Positions 17,289 through 26,075 of a stretch of 64,000 bases of DNA are shown piece after piece. The translations under genes and the position numbers were made by a program. The notes under the pieces were generated by a model. The model saw only the letters and a list, made by a program, of their open reading frames with translations. It had not been told where the DNA came from and ran no database searches. Source of the stretch: JL08 sp039969355. Lineage in GTDB: Bacteria > Pseudomonadota > Alphaproteobacteria > Rhodobacterales > Rhodobacteraceae. The stretch spans positions 124,001-188,000 of the forward strand of contig JBDVOA010000029.1 of the NCBI GenBank assembly GCA_039969355.1. The letters are read 5' to 3'. Positions within the stretch are counted from its first letter, which is position 1. Every line of letters begins with the position of its first letter.

Positions 17289-18272
17289 CTATGGTAGTGC
17301 CACCTGTTCAATCAATGAATCGATCACCTGATCAGCAGCGATCCCTTCGCCCTGTGCTTCGTACGACAGCGTCAACCTGTGCCGCAAAACATCATGCGCG
17401 ATGGCTCGTACGTCAGCAGGATCAACATAATCTCGCCCTTTTAACCATGCATGGGCGCGTCCGCATTTGTCCAACGCAAGCGAGGCGCGCGGGCTGGAAC
17501 CGATTTCGATCCAGCGCGCCAAATCGTCGCTGAGCACGGCTGGGGTTCGGGTGCCGTACACCATATCAGCCATATACCGTTCCATAGCGTCAGACACGTG
17601 GATGTTCGCGATCTCAGTCCGTGCATCAAACACGACACTTTGTGGAATAGAGTCCGGTTTTTCGGCTTTCTCTTTCTTGGGTTGCAGTTTTGCAGACTCT
17701 TCCCTGCGCACCAGGCGAATGACTTCGACTTCGTCTTCAACCGGGGGGTAATCGACCCTGACGTGCATCAGAAACCGGTCCATCTGGGCCTCGGGCAATG
17801 GGTAGGTACCCTCTTGCTCAATAGGGTTTTGCGTGGCCATCACAATAAACAAGGGCGGCATCTTATGCGTCGTACCCGCAACCGTCACCTGTCGCTCTTC
17901 CATCGCCTCAAGCAGCGCGGCCTGAACCTTTGCCGGCGCTCGGTTAATCTCATCCGCCAGCACGATATTTGCAAATATTGGTCCCTGATCAAATCGAAAT
18001 TCTCCCCCCTTTTCTGTCTGATGATAGACCTCAGTACCGGTCACATCTGAGGGCAGCAAATCCGGCGTGAATTGAACGCGACTGAAATCCGCTTCTAGAT
18101 TACTCGCCATTGCTTTGACTGCGCGCGTTTTGGCAAGGCCCGGCAGACCTTCGATTAAAAGATTTCCGTTTGCTAAAAGACCAATGATCAGCCTGTCAAC
18201 CACGTCACGTTGCCCAATGATGGATTGACCCATCCGGGTTCTAAGTTCGTCTATGCGGCTAAGAACTGTCAT
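17289..18272 (-). CDS. MoxR-family AAA+ ATPase
   Basis: This 327-residue AAA+ protein has Walker A GLPGLAKT, Walker B ILADEINRAPAKVQAALLEA, a sensor ATQNPIEQEGTYPLPEAQMD segment and a C-terminal helical lid. MoxR ATPases act as chaperones for the maturation of vWA-domain partners, and this one heads an operon encoding three of them (DUF58, BatA, BatB). The 18273-18545 stretch upstream holds no gene and presumably carries the operon promoter, though no clear -35/-10 pair was picked out. Confidence 0.92.
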   Translation of the reverse strand: MTVLSRIDELRTRMGQSIIGQRDVVDRLIIGLLANGNLLIEGLPGLAKTRAVKAMASNLEADFSRVQFTPDLLPSDVTGTEVYHQTEKGGEFRFDQGPIFANIVLADEINRAPAKVQAALLEAMEERQVTVAGTTHKMPPLFIVMATQNPIEQEGTYPLPEAQMDRFLMHVRVDYPPVEDEVEVIRLVRREESAKLQPKKEKAEKPDSIPQSVVFDARTEIANIHVSDAMERYMADMVYGTRTPAVLSDDLARWIEIGSSPRASLALDKCGRAHAWLKGRDYVDPADVRAIAHDVLRHRLTLSYEAQGEGIAADQVIDSLIEQVALP

Positions 18273-18545
18273 GTGCTATCCGTTCAGTGAAGAAATTTCG
18301 TGCAACTTCGATATGGATTATCCATTGGCGATCGTGGTAAATTTTTGGTCTGAACCGCATGCAGCAAACGACGCCCGTCAGGCCACTTGGTAACATTATG
18401 TGACGGAAATGTGGGATTGCAAGCAGTTGGTCTCAGTGCCCTGATCTCAACCATCATCACTGAGGCCAGTACCCCGGATCATTACGCTGGTAATCAAGTT
18501 AGTCGTGAATGAAAGCACCCTTGTTCGACATGTAGAGAAATCACA

Positions 18546-19337
18546 TCAGAATTTACTGGTTTTTTCGATCAGAACATCGAGCAATGAGTGATCGACGCTA
18601 AAAGTTCCCTGAAAAGGGTCACTAAGCGATAATATGAGGTACAATACGAAGCCGACAAATGCTGCATATGCGGAAACCAGAATAACCAATGGTTTCTGCG
18701 GTTTGTAAGATCCAAAGCAGGCCATTGTCAGGAAAAATCCAATTAAAACAACATATAAGAATATTGGTGGGTGAGCGAGGGTCGCGGTTAGACGAATGAG
18801 TCGGAAATCGGATATCGCATCTATGTCAGCCAGGATACCGGCTAAGAGAATTTCCTGCTTAGGTGTTGATGCCTCTAACAGGAGTGCTCTGTTGTAAATC
18901 TGCGATTTCAGTTCAAGCGTTTGGTTGCTGAGGCGGTCATTGGCTAAGGCGGGCCAATCATGTTCAACAACGGCGACGGCGTAATCAACCAACAATGCAG
19001 AAATCTCTTTCGCTTCTCTGGTTCCGTACGATTGTAAGTCAGCAATTGCATCAGCAATCGAGGTAGTTTCGCGCATCAGTGTGTCTTCGATAGATGATTT
19101 TTTCAAAAGAACATCGGCAAATGCAAGTGAAAGCATAAGACTAACAAGCATACCTATGACTCGAAACAAACTTCCCGTCGGGTCCTTCATATCGCTGGTA
19201 ATGTTTTTTTGGATATAGCGATGGGATAACAAATAAATTGGTATGCCAATTCCAGTAGTAAAAAGCATCGTAAACAGAATACCCAACCAGTCTGGCAAGG
19301 ACAACAACGCTTCTATTGCACCCATAATCTTTCCCAA
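18546..19337 (-). CDS. DUF4239-like (bestrophin-like domain) membrane protein
   Basis: A 263-residue protein with two N-terminal helices (about residues 15-35 and 57-77), a cytoplasmic helical segment, and two C-terminal helices (IFLYVVLIGFFLTMACFG and LVILVSAYAAFVGFVLYLIL). The four-helix layout and the ending SLSDPFQGTFSV match DUF4239 proteins, some of which are annotated as bestrophin-like. No neighbour suggests a function. Base composition looks more AT-rich than adjacent genes, so horizontal acquisition is possible. A start four codons later (MGAIEALL) is equally possible. Confidence 0.7.
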   Translation of the reverse strand: MGKIMGAIEALLSLPDWLGILFTMLFTTGIGIPIYLLSHRYIQKNITSDMKDPTGSLFRVIGMLVSLMLSLAFADVLLKKSSIEDTLMRETTSIADAIADLQSYGTREAKEISALLVDYAVAVVEHDWPALANDRLSNQTLELKSQIYNRALLLEASTPKQEILLAGILADIDAISDFRLIRLTATLAHPPIFLYVVLIGFFLTMACFGSYKPQKPLVILVSAYAAFVGFVLYLILSLSDPFQGTFSVDHSLLDVLIEKTSKF

Positions 19338-19542
19338 TGTTGGTTCGGTGATTGGCGGTTGTTATCTGCCGCGGCTGAGGTCAGTGCAAGTGGGATGTCT
19401 TGATGCATTCGCCAATCAGTCCTGCGTATCCAAGGGGCAATCTAGCAGAACTCCCCCGCAATTTGAGTGTGAGCTAACATGGATGTCAGAGGTGGGAGTA
19501 TTTTTGGGCGATAGTTTTCAAATAGCCGTGCCATCGGTTTTG

Positions 19543-20268
19543 TCATTTAAGAGCGATGTCTGCCCAAATCGGCAAGTGATCAGATGCCCTTTTAGAGATC
19601 TCGCTCTCCATTACTCCACCGTCATTCAGACTCAGCCCTTGCGACAGGGCGATCCGATCCAGCGCCGCAATCGGACGTGCTGCGTGAAATGATCGCCCCG
19701 GAGAATGCACGTCAAAGTGATCCTCAAGCGGCTCAAGGCCGCGTTTTGCTGCCCATTCATTGAAATCGCCGAGCAGAATAGTCTTGGTTTCGGGCTCCAA
19801 GTGGTTTGTGATTGTGCTGAGTTGTTGGCGTCGGTGATACCGCGTCAATCCCAGATGGGTCCCAATAACGCGAACCTTTTGCGGTAGGACGAGATCGACG
19901 GCTATCGCACCACGGGGCTCTAACCCAGGCAATTCGAGGTGGTGCAAGGCCCCCAGTTCCAAACCCTTGCGCACAAGGATCAGGTTACCGTGCCATCCAA
20001 GGCTGACGTCGTTTCTTGCAAATGCGGGCACCTGAAAGTCGGTTTCCCGCTCAATCAACTCCCGCGCCAACGCTGTCGGGCGATCGCCCAATCTATGGTC
20101 AACCTCCTGCAGGGCAAGGACATCCGCATCCAGCGCGTTGATCACTGAAATAATCCGGCCGGGATCAAAATTGCCATCCAGCCCTTTGGTCTTGCGAATG
20201 TTGTAGCTGGCAAATCGCAGGTTTTCAGGAGTCACGAACGCTGTCATCGTAACTACATAGGGCAACAC
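19543..20268 (-). CDS. Endonuclease/exonuclease/phosphatase (EEP) family hydrolase
   Basis: The 241-residue protein has the EEP superfamily motifs: RFASYNIRKT (Asn), LALQEVDHR (metal-binding Glu), GTHLGLTRYHRRQQ, ILLGDFNEW (Asp, Asn) and SDHLPIWADI (Asp-His). The family includes Mg-dependent nucleases and phosphodiesterases acting on nucleic acids or lipids, so the substrate cannot be named. No signal peptide is evident. The true start may be the Met seven codons downstream (MTAFVTPENLRF). Confidence 0.82.
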   Translation of the reverse strand: MLPYVVTMTAFVTPENLRFASYNIRKTKGLDGNFDPGRIISVINALDADVLALQEVDHRLGDRPTALARELIERETDFQVPAFARNDVSLGWHGNLILVRKGLELGALHHLELPGLEPRGAIAVDLVLPQKVRVIGTHLGLTRYHRRQQLSTITNHLEPETKTILLGDFNEWAAKRGLEPLEDHFDVHSPGRSFHAARPIAALDRIALSQGLSLNDGGVMESEISKRASDHLPIWADIALK

Positions 20269-20296
20269 GCGGTCGTTTGCACCCTTTGTTCAAGCT

Positions 20297-21256
20297 TCAA
20301 TAGCCCCGGTCCGGATCAACAACGTTGTCAAGTTGGGCCCCGGCCCGGAAGCGGGCCAAATTGTCCGAAAACATCAGAACCGATGCGTCTTCCCACCCAT
20401 CAAAAACGCTGGAACAATGGGGGGACAGGATGACGTTCTCCATATCCCAAAGGGGATTATCTTCGGGAAGCGGCTCAACCTCAAACACATCAAGCCCCGC
20501 CCCCGCAAGTTGACCGTTTTTCAATGCTGCGATCAAATCGTTCTGAACGACCACACCGCCGCGTGACACGTCCACCAGCACGCTGCCCAGTTTCATCGCG
20601 CCAAATGCGGCAGCATTCACAATACCCTTTGTACTGTCGAGCAATGGCGTGCAGACCACGACAGCATCAGCCCTGTGCCACAGTTGCGGCAAGTCGTTTG
20701 CTGAATAAACGTGGTCAACGTTGCACATTTTTAGCGGGCGCGCCCGTGTACCAATGACATTCATGCCAAAGGCCTTTGCGAGTGCCGCCACCGCCCGACC
20801 GGTATTGCCGAGCCCGACAATTAGCAGAGTCCGTCCTCGCAGTGGCGCGACTATGCGGTCAGCCCATTTGCGGGCCGCCTTGTCTGCATTCAAATCCGGA
20901 ATGCCAAGTGAGAACTGCAACAGACACCCAAATACATATTCCGCCATCATGGAGGCGGCGACACCGGCTGCATTGGTTACTGTAACCTTTGACTTATCCC
21001 AGCGTCCAAGATGGTCCACGCCCGACCCGCCAACAGAAATCCAGCGTGGGCCGTCTGGCCCAAGCAAAGCGGTTGTGGGATAAGTGGGGGTACCTGCAAA
21101 GCGGGTGGAAAAGACAGCGTCTGGTCTTAGGTCCGCAATGAGATCCGGCAGCCCTTCGTAATTGTCACATGGCGTGAAACTGACACCGGGGTGAAGCGGC
21201 TGCAACGTTGTTACATGCGGCATCGGATCTGCCGCATGAATAATCACTCTGGTCAA
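20297..21256 (-). CDS. D-isomer-specific 2-hydroxyacid dehydrogenase family protein
   Basis: A 319-residue NAD(P)-dependent oxidoreductase of the glyoxylate/hydroxypyruvate reductase type. The Rossmann motif is VGLGNTGRAVAALA. Catalytic residues are an Arg in VDVSRGGVV, a Glu in FEVEPLPEDNPLW and a His in LSPHCSS. It is the last gene of the six-gene hyuA operon and its start overlaps the MmgE/PrpD stop by 4 nt. It probably reduces a 2-oxoacid, or oxidises a 2-hydroxyacid, produced by the operon's pathway, whose substrate is unknown. Confidence 0.85.
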   Translation of the reverse strand: MTRVIIHAADPMPHVTTLQPLHPGVSFTPCDNYEGLPDLIADLRPDAVFSTRFAGTPTYPTTALLGPDGPRWISVGGSGVDHLGRWDKSKVTVTNAAGVAASMMAEYVFGCLLQFSLGIPDLNADKAARKWADRIVAPLRGRTLLIVGLGNTGRAVAALAKAFGMNVIGTRARPLKMCNVDHVYSANDLPQLWHRADAVVVCTPLLDSTKGIVNAAAFGAMKLGSVLVDVSRGGVVVQNDLIAALKNGQLAGAGLDVFEVEPLPEDNPLWDMENVILSPHCSSVFDGWEDASVLMFSDNLARFRAGAQLDNVVDPDRGY

Positions 21257-22587
21257 ACCGTGGGTCCTTCAACCAATTTTGTGAGATCTGAGAATAGCAC
21301 ACTCTCCTTTGTTAGAGACTGAGTTGTGCTCCAAATTGCCTGTGATCGCGATGCGCCTAGTCTTGGTTCTGCCATCGCAAAAAATTTGGATTTGATCTCT
21401 GGTAATTCCATCGGTGCCTCGGGTCCACCGCGGGCATTGACGTCGCCGGATGCAAGCGTTCGGCCGTCCTTCAAAGTGATTGTCATGTCTGACCAGCGCC
21501 CGTCCGGAAACCGCACCGAATGGCGCGGTTCTTCACTCACGCTGATTCTATCCACGATCGCCGCAATCTCAGGGTCTGCCAGAACCGGGCCACTGACTTC
21601 TTCGGGCCCGATGTGACCATGCTTCAGCTGCACAGCGACGGCAAATGCCAGCGAATACTGTGCCTCTGACGTTGTGCCAGGCACGCCGGGGAACAGGCAG
21701 GCCGATTCCTTGAAGGTGTTGATGTGCACAGAGCTGATCTGATCGACATGCAGATCATGGGTCTTCACCAATGTGTCGGCCGCATCGATTGCAGCATGCG
21801 CCCAGCGGCAGATTGGATAGGGTTTGATGTAATTCAACTCGATGGTCCACAGTTGGCCTAAGTCCGCCCAATGCGCGGCAACATCATCCGCCTCTACTGT
21901 AATCGCGGGTGCCCCGAGAAAACCGCGTTCAGCTAGAAGGGTCGCACTTACGCCCGTCAGCGCGCCCATGCCAGAGCCATCATGCAACATCGTCGGATTG
22001 GCGATTTCCCGCATCATCTGGCTGCGCGGCCCGTGGTACTCTGCAATACCCAACGCTTGTCGCAGGGTTTCGGGGTTATGACCGCGCAGGTGCGACCCTA
22101 GGGCCGCCACACCCAGGGCATTCCAGGCCCCGGACGTGTGATAGTCGCTAACCGAACCGTGCAAGGCAAATGCTGCCCGGGCGGAAAACTCGTAGGACAT
22201 CACAAGCGCCATAAGGGCTTGCCGGCCTGTCAGTTCTGGTATTTGTGATGCAAACGCAAACAGCGCAGGGATGACAGCGCAACCGATGTGTCCACGTGTC
22301 GGATTGTACCCGTCGTGCGCATCCAGATTGTCAATCTGCGTCGCCGCCGCGTAGGCTGCGCCGGGCAGGCTGACGGTGCGCCCATCAAACAGAATCGGCG
22401 CCGCGTGCGATGAAGTACTGGCCCCATGAAAATCAATCGCCATTTGTCGTGCGATACGTCCAGCGTCCATATCAGCGGCACCGGCGCAAACCCCGAGCGT
22501 GTCCACCAGTAGAACTGCGGCCATTTCCATCGTGCTTTCGGGCACTTGCAGGTCAGGGTTCAGTACAAAGTCCGAGTATTTGTCCAT
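21253..22587 (-). CDS. MmgE/PrpD family protein
   Basis: A 444-residue member of the family that includes 2-methylcitrate dehydratase, cis-aconitate decarboxylase and iminodisuccinate epimerase. Typical segments are the N-terminal LLVDTLGVCAGA, DNLDAHDGYNPTRGHIGCAVIPALFA, and the C-terminal cap region (LKDGRTLASGDVNARGGP). Length agrees with the family. Its context in an operon with HyuAB, an aminotransferase and a racemase-like protein, without methylcitrate synthase, argues against a propionate role. It most likely dehydrates, isomerises or decarboxylates a di- or tricarboxylic intermediate. Confidence 0.85.
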   Translation of the reverse strand: MDKYSDFVLNPDLQVPESTMEMAAVLLVDTLGVCAGAADMDAGRIARQMAIDFHGASTSSHAAPILFDGRTVSLPGAAYAAATQIDNLDAHDGYNPTRGHIGCAVIPALFAFASQIPELTGRQALMALVMSYEFSARAAFALHGSVSDYHTSGAWNALGVAALGSHLRGHNPETLRQALGIAEYHGPRSQMMREIANPTMLHDGSGMGALTGVSATLLAERGFLGAPAITVEADDVAAHWADLGQLWTIELNYIKPYPICRWAHAAIDAADTLVKTHDLHVDQISSVHINTFKESACLFPGVPGTTSEAQYSLAFAVAVQLKHGHIGPEEVSGPVLADPEIAAIVDRISVSEEPRHSVRFPDGRWSDMTITLKDGRTLASGDVNARGGPEAPMELPEIKSKFFAMAEPRLGASRSQAIWSTTQSLTKESVLFSDLTKLVEGPTV

Positions 22588-22591
22588 TTAA

Positions 22592-23344
22592 TTACACTTT
22601 TTCCTTGATTAGTCTCTGATAAAGCTGCCCGAAACCCTTATCGTAACATTGCCCGAGATGTCGCATGGCAGCAAACAGCATCGCCTGATTGGACGTGATT
22701 ACCGGCTTGCACAGCTCGCTTTCAAGCCTGTCAATAATCTCGACGCCACGCATGTCAGTGCAAGACAATACGACTGCCTGCGCATCCGGATGATCCGCTG
22801 CCCGACCCAGATCAAACACCCTTTGCGGTGTCAATTCGCCCTGTCCATAGTTATCGAGCGCTTCAGTGACTTCCGAGCGGTGAACAGTTTCAATGCCCGA
22901 CCCAGCAAGGAAAGAGATCGCATCGCCATTGATCTTGGCCACATATGGCGAGGCAAATCCGATCTGCGTCACATCAAGCGCTTGCAGGGCTGTAATAAGT
23001 GCGCCAGCCGCCGTGACTGTTGCCGCGCCACTTTGCAGGCTAATCTTGCTGGCCAGATCAGAGTCGAACGCCGGCCCATGGGTGAGCGTGGCCGATGTGC
23101 AACCGTACATGACAACATCGGGGCGCACCCCCATAAGTAATTCCAGAGGTTCGTCAAGATCAGAGGCTCCAAGCCCGGCCATTTGCGCCTCATCCGGAAT
23201 TTCGTCACGGTCATATCCGCCAAGGCGCGCGTAGTGGAAAGAGAGGCCATCAGGACGCAACAAAGCCATGTCGGCCTCAAGATTTGTGTTTGTGAACGGC
23301 ACCAACACGCCGATGCGCGCCAGACCACGGGATATTGCGTGCAT
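22592..23344 (-). CDS. Asp/Glu racemase superfamily protein (maleate isomerase/arylmalonate decarboxylase-like)
   Basis: The 250-residue protein shows the two-cysteine active site of the superfamily, VMYGCTSAT (first Cys) and VVLSCTDMRG (second Cys). The N-terminus ARIGVLVPFTNTNLEADM is typical of maleate cis-trans isomerases and arylmalonate decarboxylases. The start at 23344 (MHAISRGLARIG) lies 2 nt after the aminotransferase stop; a much longer reading frame would overlap that gene and is rejected. Racemase, isomerase or decarboxylase activity cannot be told apart by eye. Confidence 0.8.
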   Translation of the reverse strand: MHAISRGLARIGVLVPFTNTNLEADMALLRPDGLSFHYARLGGYDRDEIPDEAQMAGLGASDLDEPLELLMGVRPDVVMYGCTSATLTHGPAFDSDLASKISLQSGAATVTAAGALITALQALDVTQIGFASPYVAKINGDAISFLAGSGIETVHRSEVTEALDNYGQGELTPQRVFDLGRAADHPDAQAVVLSCTDMRGVEIIDRLESELCKPVITSNQAMLFAAMRHLGQCYDKGFGQLYQRLIKEKV

Positions 23345-23346
23345 CA

Positions 23347-24423
23347 CTACGTTTCCTTTGCTTGCCAGTGTTTCAGGCATTTGATCGTCGTGTCCATGAT
23401 CTGTACCGGGCCAATCGTCGCGCGCAGACAATCCGGCAACCCATACCCCCCCATTCCACGCATCAGGATGCCATGTTGGCGTAAGTATCTGTCCGCGCTT
23501 TTGGCCGTTGCAGAGGACGCGAACTGAATGAGAATGAAGTTGGTATGGCTGTCCGGCACTTTCAGGCCTAGCGCACGACAGGACCGGGTGAAACTTTCGC
23601 GCAAGGCGATCGTTCGGGTGCAAGTGTCGCGCATGTAGTCTTGATCCAACATCGCCGCCGTGGCTGCAGCCTGGCTGGCAGCACTGATATTGTTCGGGTT
23701 CAGCAGTTTGCGTGTCTGCGCTGCAATTTCTGGCGGGAAACACCCCCAGCCAACTCGCATCCCGGCCAGTCCATAGGCCTTTGAAAAAGTGCGCAGGATG
23801 ATCGTGCTGCCCTGCTCAACCAGATCAAAAAGCGGCTTTGACTTGGGGATGAACTCTCCATAGGCCTCGTCGACGATCAACAGAACATCCGTCGGCAACT
23901 GCGCGCGCAAAAAGCGTAAGTCGGCAGCCGGGATGGAGGTGCCTGTCGGATTTCCCGGGTTCGCCACGCAGACAATCCTGGTCTGCGGCTCTACCGCGGC
24001 CAACAAGGCCTGCACTGAAACCGTCAGATCTGTTTCCGCGGCAGTCCTGTAGTCTGCCTGTGCAACCTGCGCCATGGTACGAAAAAACGCATAGGTGTAT
24101 TCGGGCGCAAGGACATGATCGCCTGGCCCGGCGTAGGCTCGCACGATTGCGTTGATCAATTCCATCGACCCCGCACCGCACAGAATAGAATCCATACTCA
24201 GCCCGAGCACCTGCGATATCGCTTCACAAAGATCTGTCCAATCCGGATCCGGATATTCGGCGGTGTTTTCAAAAGCACGCACCGCTGCCTGAATTGCCAA
24301 TGGACTTGGCGCGCGCAAGCTTTCGTTTTGGGAAAGAGATATCAATTGTACACCCGGCGCCACGGTAAGCTCAGCCAGCGCGTAGGGGGCCATGGTGGCG
24401 ACATGAGGGTTTGGCGACGTCAT
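23347..24423 (-). CDS. Pyridoxal-phosphate aminotransferase, HisC-like
   Basis: The 358-residue fold-type I aminotransferase has SQNESLRAPSP near the N-terminus, the PLP aspartate region LLIVDEAYGEF, and the Schiff-base lysine in RTFSKAYGLAGMRVGW. A C-terminal RATIGP segment supplies the substrate-carboxylate arginine. It resembles histidinol-phosphate aminotransferase, but its operon context contains no histidine genes. A catabolic or detoxifying role on an amino acid released by the hydantoinase-type enzymes is more likely. The start overlaps the hyuB stop by 4 nt. Confidence 0.82.
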   Translation of the reverse strand: MTSPNPHVATMAPYALAELTVAPGVQLISLSQNESLRAPSPLAIQAAVRAFENTAEYPDPDWTDLCEAISQVLGLSMDSILCGAGSMELINAIVRAYAGPGDHVLAPEYTYAFFRTMAQVAQADYRTAAETDLTVSVQALLAAVEPQTRIVCVANPGNPTGTSIPAADLRFLRAQLPTDVLLIVDEAYGEFIPKSKPLFDLVEQGSTIILRTFSKAYGLAGMRVGWGCFPPEIAAQTRKLLNPNNISAASQAAATAAMLDQDYMRDTCTRTIALRESFTRSCRALGLKVPDSHTNFILIQFASSATAKSADRYLRQHGILMRGMGGYGLPDCLRATIGPVQIMDTTIKCLKHWQAKET

Positions 24424-26075
24424 GCTCTCGATTTACCATTGTAGCCGGCAGCGTGACAGTCCGAGATCAGATCATGAGACAAGTCCCGCCGCACCGCGTC
24501 ACGGGACCGATCAGCCGGGTCACCGAAGCCACCCCCGCCCGGCGTTTCAAATATCAACGTCTCACATGCAGGTATCCGAACTGTGCCTTTGCCGGGCAAG
24601 TCTGGCCCATCGCGGCCAATCCGAATGCGCCCCGTCGCACCGGATTTGCCGCCCTGCCGACCACGCGCAGCATTGTCGATGCGATCAACGGACAGGAACA
24701 GCAGCAAATCCTCGTTCGTGGCGGATACCATCTCAATTCTCTGCCCCAACCCGCCACGATATGTGCCTGCGCCGCCGCTATCCTGACGAAGTTCCCGCTT
24801 TGTAATCAGCACCGGCGCAACCGCTTCGGTCATCTCGACCTGACTGCCCCAGACGCCGCTTGGAAAGGCGGTGGCAGACAACCCGTCCGCTTTTGGGCGC
24901 GCACCTGTACCACCATTGTAAACCAACTCCAGCGCGAATTGCGTTCCGCCAGAAAGTATCGCCTCGGCCGTATTGCGCAGGGGCAGATCATACATGCAGG
25001 ATGCACCCTCTGCTGGAACCAGATCAGGGAGTGCCTGAGACAGGCAGCCATAAACCAGATCAGGTGTCATCTGACCGATTGTATGACGCATGGCCACAGG
25101 GGCCGGAGGCTGGGCATTCAGAATGCAGCCTTCGGGTGCGACCACTTTGAAAGGCTCTAATGAGCCCGCGTTGTTGGGAATATCCGGTCCGACAATGCAA
25201 CGCAGCGCAAACACAGAATAAGCAGTTGCGTAGTTCAGCGGCACGTTGATGCCTTTTCCGGAACAGCGGGAAGAACCATCAAAATCGATCGAAATACCCT
25301 TATTAGACACTTCTAATTTGGCACATAGCTCTATTGGCCTCTCAGAACCATCAACCTGTAGTGTACTGGAAAAAACACCGTTCGGCACAGCTGCGATAGC
25401 CTCTAACGTGCCTCGGCGCGAGGTTTCGATGATGTATTCGGAAAGGTCGCAGAGGTCTTGCAGCCTGAATTCTTCGATCATGCCGATCAAACGCTCAGAC
25501 CCTGTCTCACAACAGGCGACGAGCGCATAGATATCCCCCTCATTGGCCACTGGCTCCCGGGAATTCGCCTTTATGATGTCCATCAACAGCGGTTCTATCT
25601 CCCCTCCGCTGACCAGCTTGCAGGGCGGAATCAGCAAACCTTCGTCATAGATGTCAGTACCTTCCGGCCCCATGCCCTGCCCCCCAAGGTCAACCAGATG
25701 CGATGTACACGCGGTAAACCCGATAATTTGGTCGTGATGGAAGACGGGCATCATCAATAGGAAGTCATTCAGATGGCCTGACGCAATCCATGGATCGTTG
25801 GTCAAATAGATATCGCCGGGACGCATGTCTTGCAGGTCAAACCGGCTGCGCAACGTCTTGACCGCCTCTGCCATCGTGTTGATGTGACCAGGGGTCCCAG
25901 TCACCGCCTGCGCCAGCATCCGCCCCTGAAAATCAAAGATACCGGCCGAGATGTCACCACACTCGCGCACAATTGGGCTGAATGCGGCGCGGATCAGGGC
26001 CTGACCTTGCTCTTCCACGATAGCAAGCAGTCGGTTCCACATCACTTGCAGCCGGGTATTGGCGATGGAAGTCAT
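24420..26075 (-). CDS. Hydantoinase B / oxoprolinase beta-type subunit
   Basis: A 551-residue HyuB family protein. Diagnostic regions are the N-terminal IVEEQGQALIRAAFSPIVREC, GDIYLTNDPWIASGHLNDF and HLVDLGGQGMGPEGTDIYDEG, with a C-terminal ETPGGGGFGDPADR. HyuB works with HyuA as an ATP-dependent cyclic-amide hydrolase or related carboxylase. The start overlaps the hyuA stop by 4 nt. The true substrate, among hydantoins, 5-oxoproline or others, cannot be told from sequence. Confidence 0.9.
   Translation of the reverse strand: MTSIANTRLQVMWNRLLAIVEEQGQALIRAAFSPIVRECGDISAGIFDFQGRMLAQAVTGTPGHINTMAEAVKTLRSRFDLQDMRPGDIYLTNDPWIASGHLNDFLLMMPVFHHDQIIGFTACTSHLVDLGGQGMGPEGTDIYDEGLLIPPCKLVSGGEIEPLLMDIIKANSREPVANEGDIYALVACCETGSERLIGMIEEFRLQDLCDLSEYIIETSRRGTLEAIAAVPNGVFSSTLQVDGSERPIELCAKLEVSNKGISIDFDGSSRCSGKGINVPLNYATAYSVFALRCIVGPDIPNNAGSLEPFKVVAPEGCILNAQPPAPVAMRHTIGQMTPDLVYGCLSQALPDLVPAEGASCMYDLPLRNTAEAILSGGTQFALELVYNGGTGARPKADGLSATAFPSGVWGSQVEMTEAVAPVLITKRELRQDSGGAGTYRGGLGQRIEMVSATNEDLLLFLSVDRIDNAARGRQGGKSGATGRIRIGRDGPDLPGKGTVRIPACETLIFETPGGGGFGDPADRSRDAVRRDLSHDLISDCHAAGYNGKSRA

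Noticed and set aside
23345..23743. Long N-terminal extension of the racemase-like protein
   Set aside because: It would overlap the aminotransferase gene on the same strand by about 400 bp; the canonical N-terminus starts at 23344.
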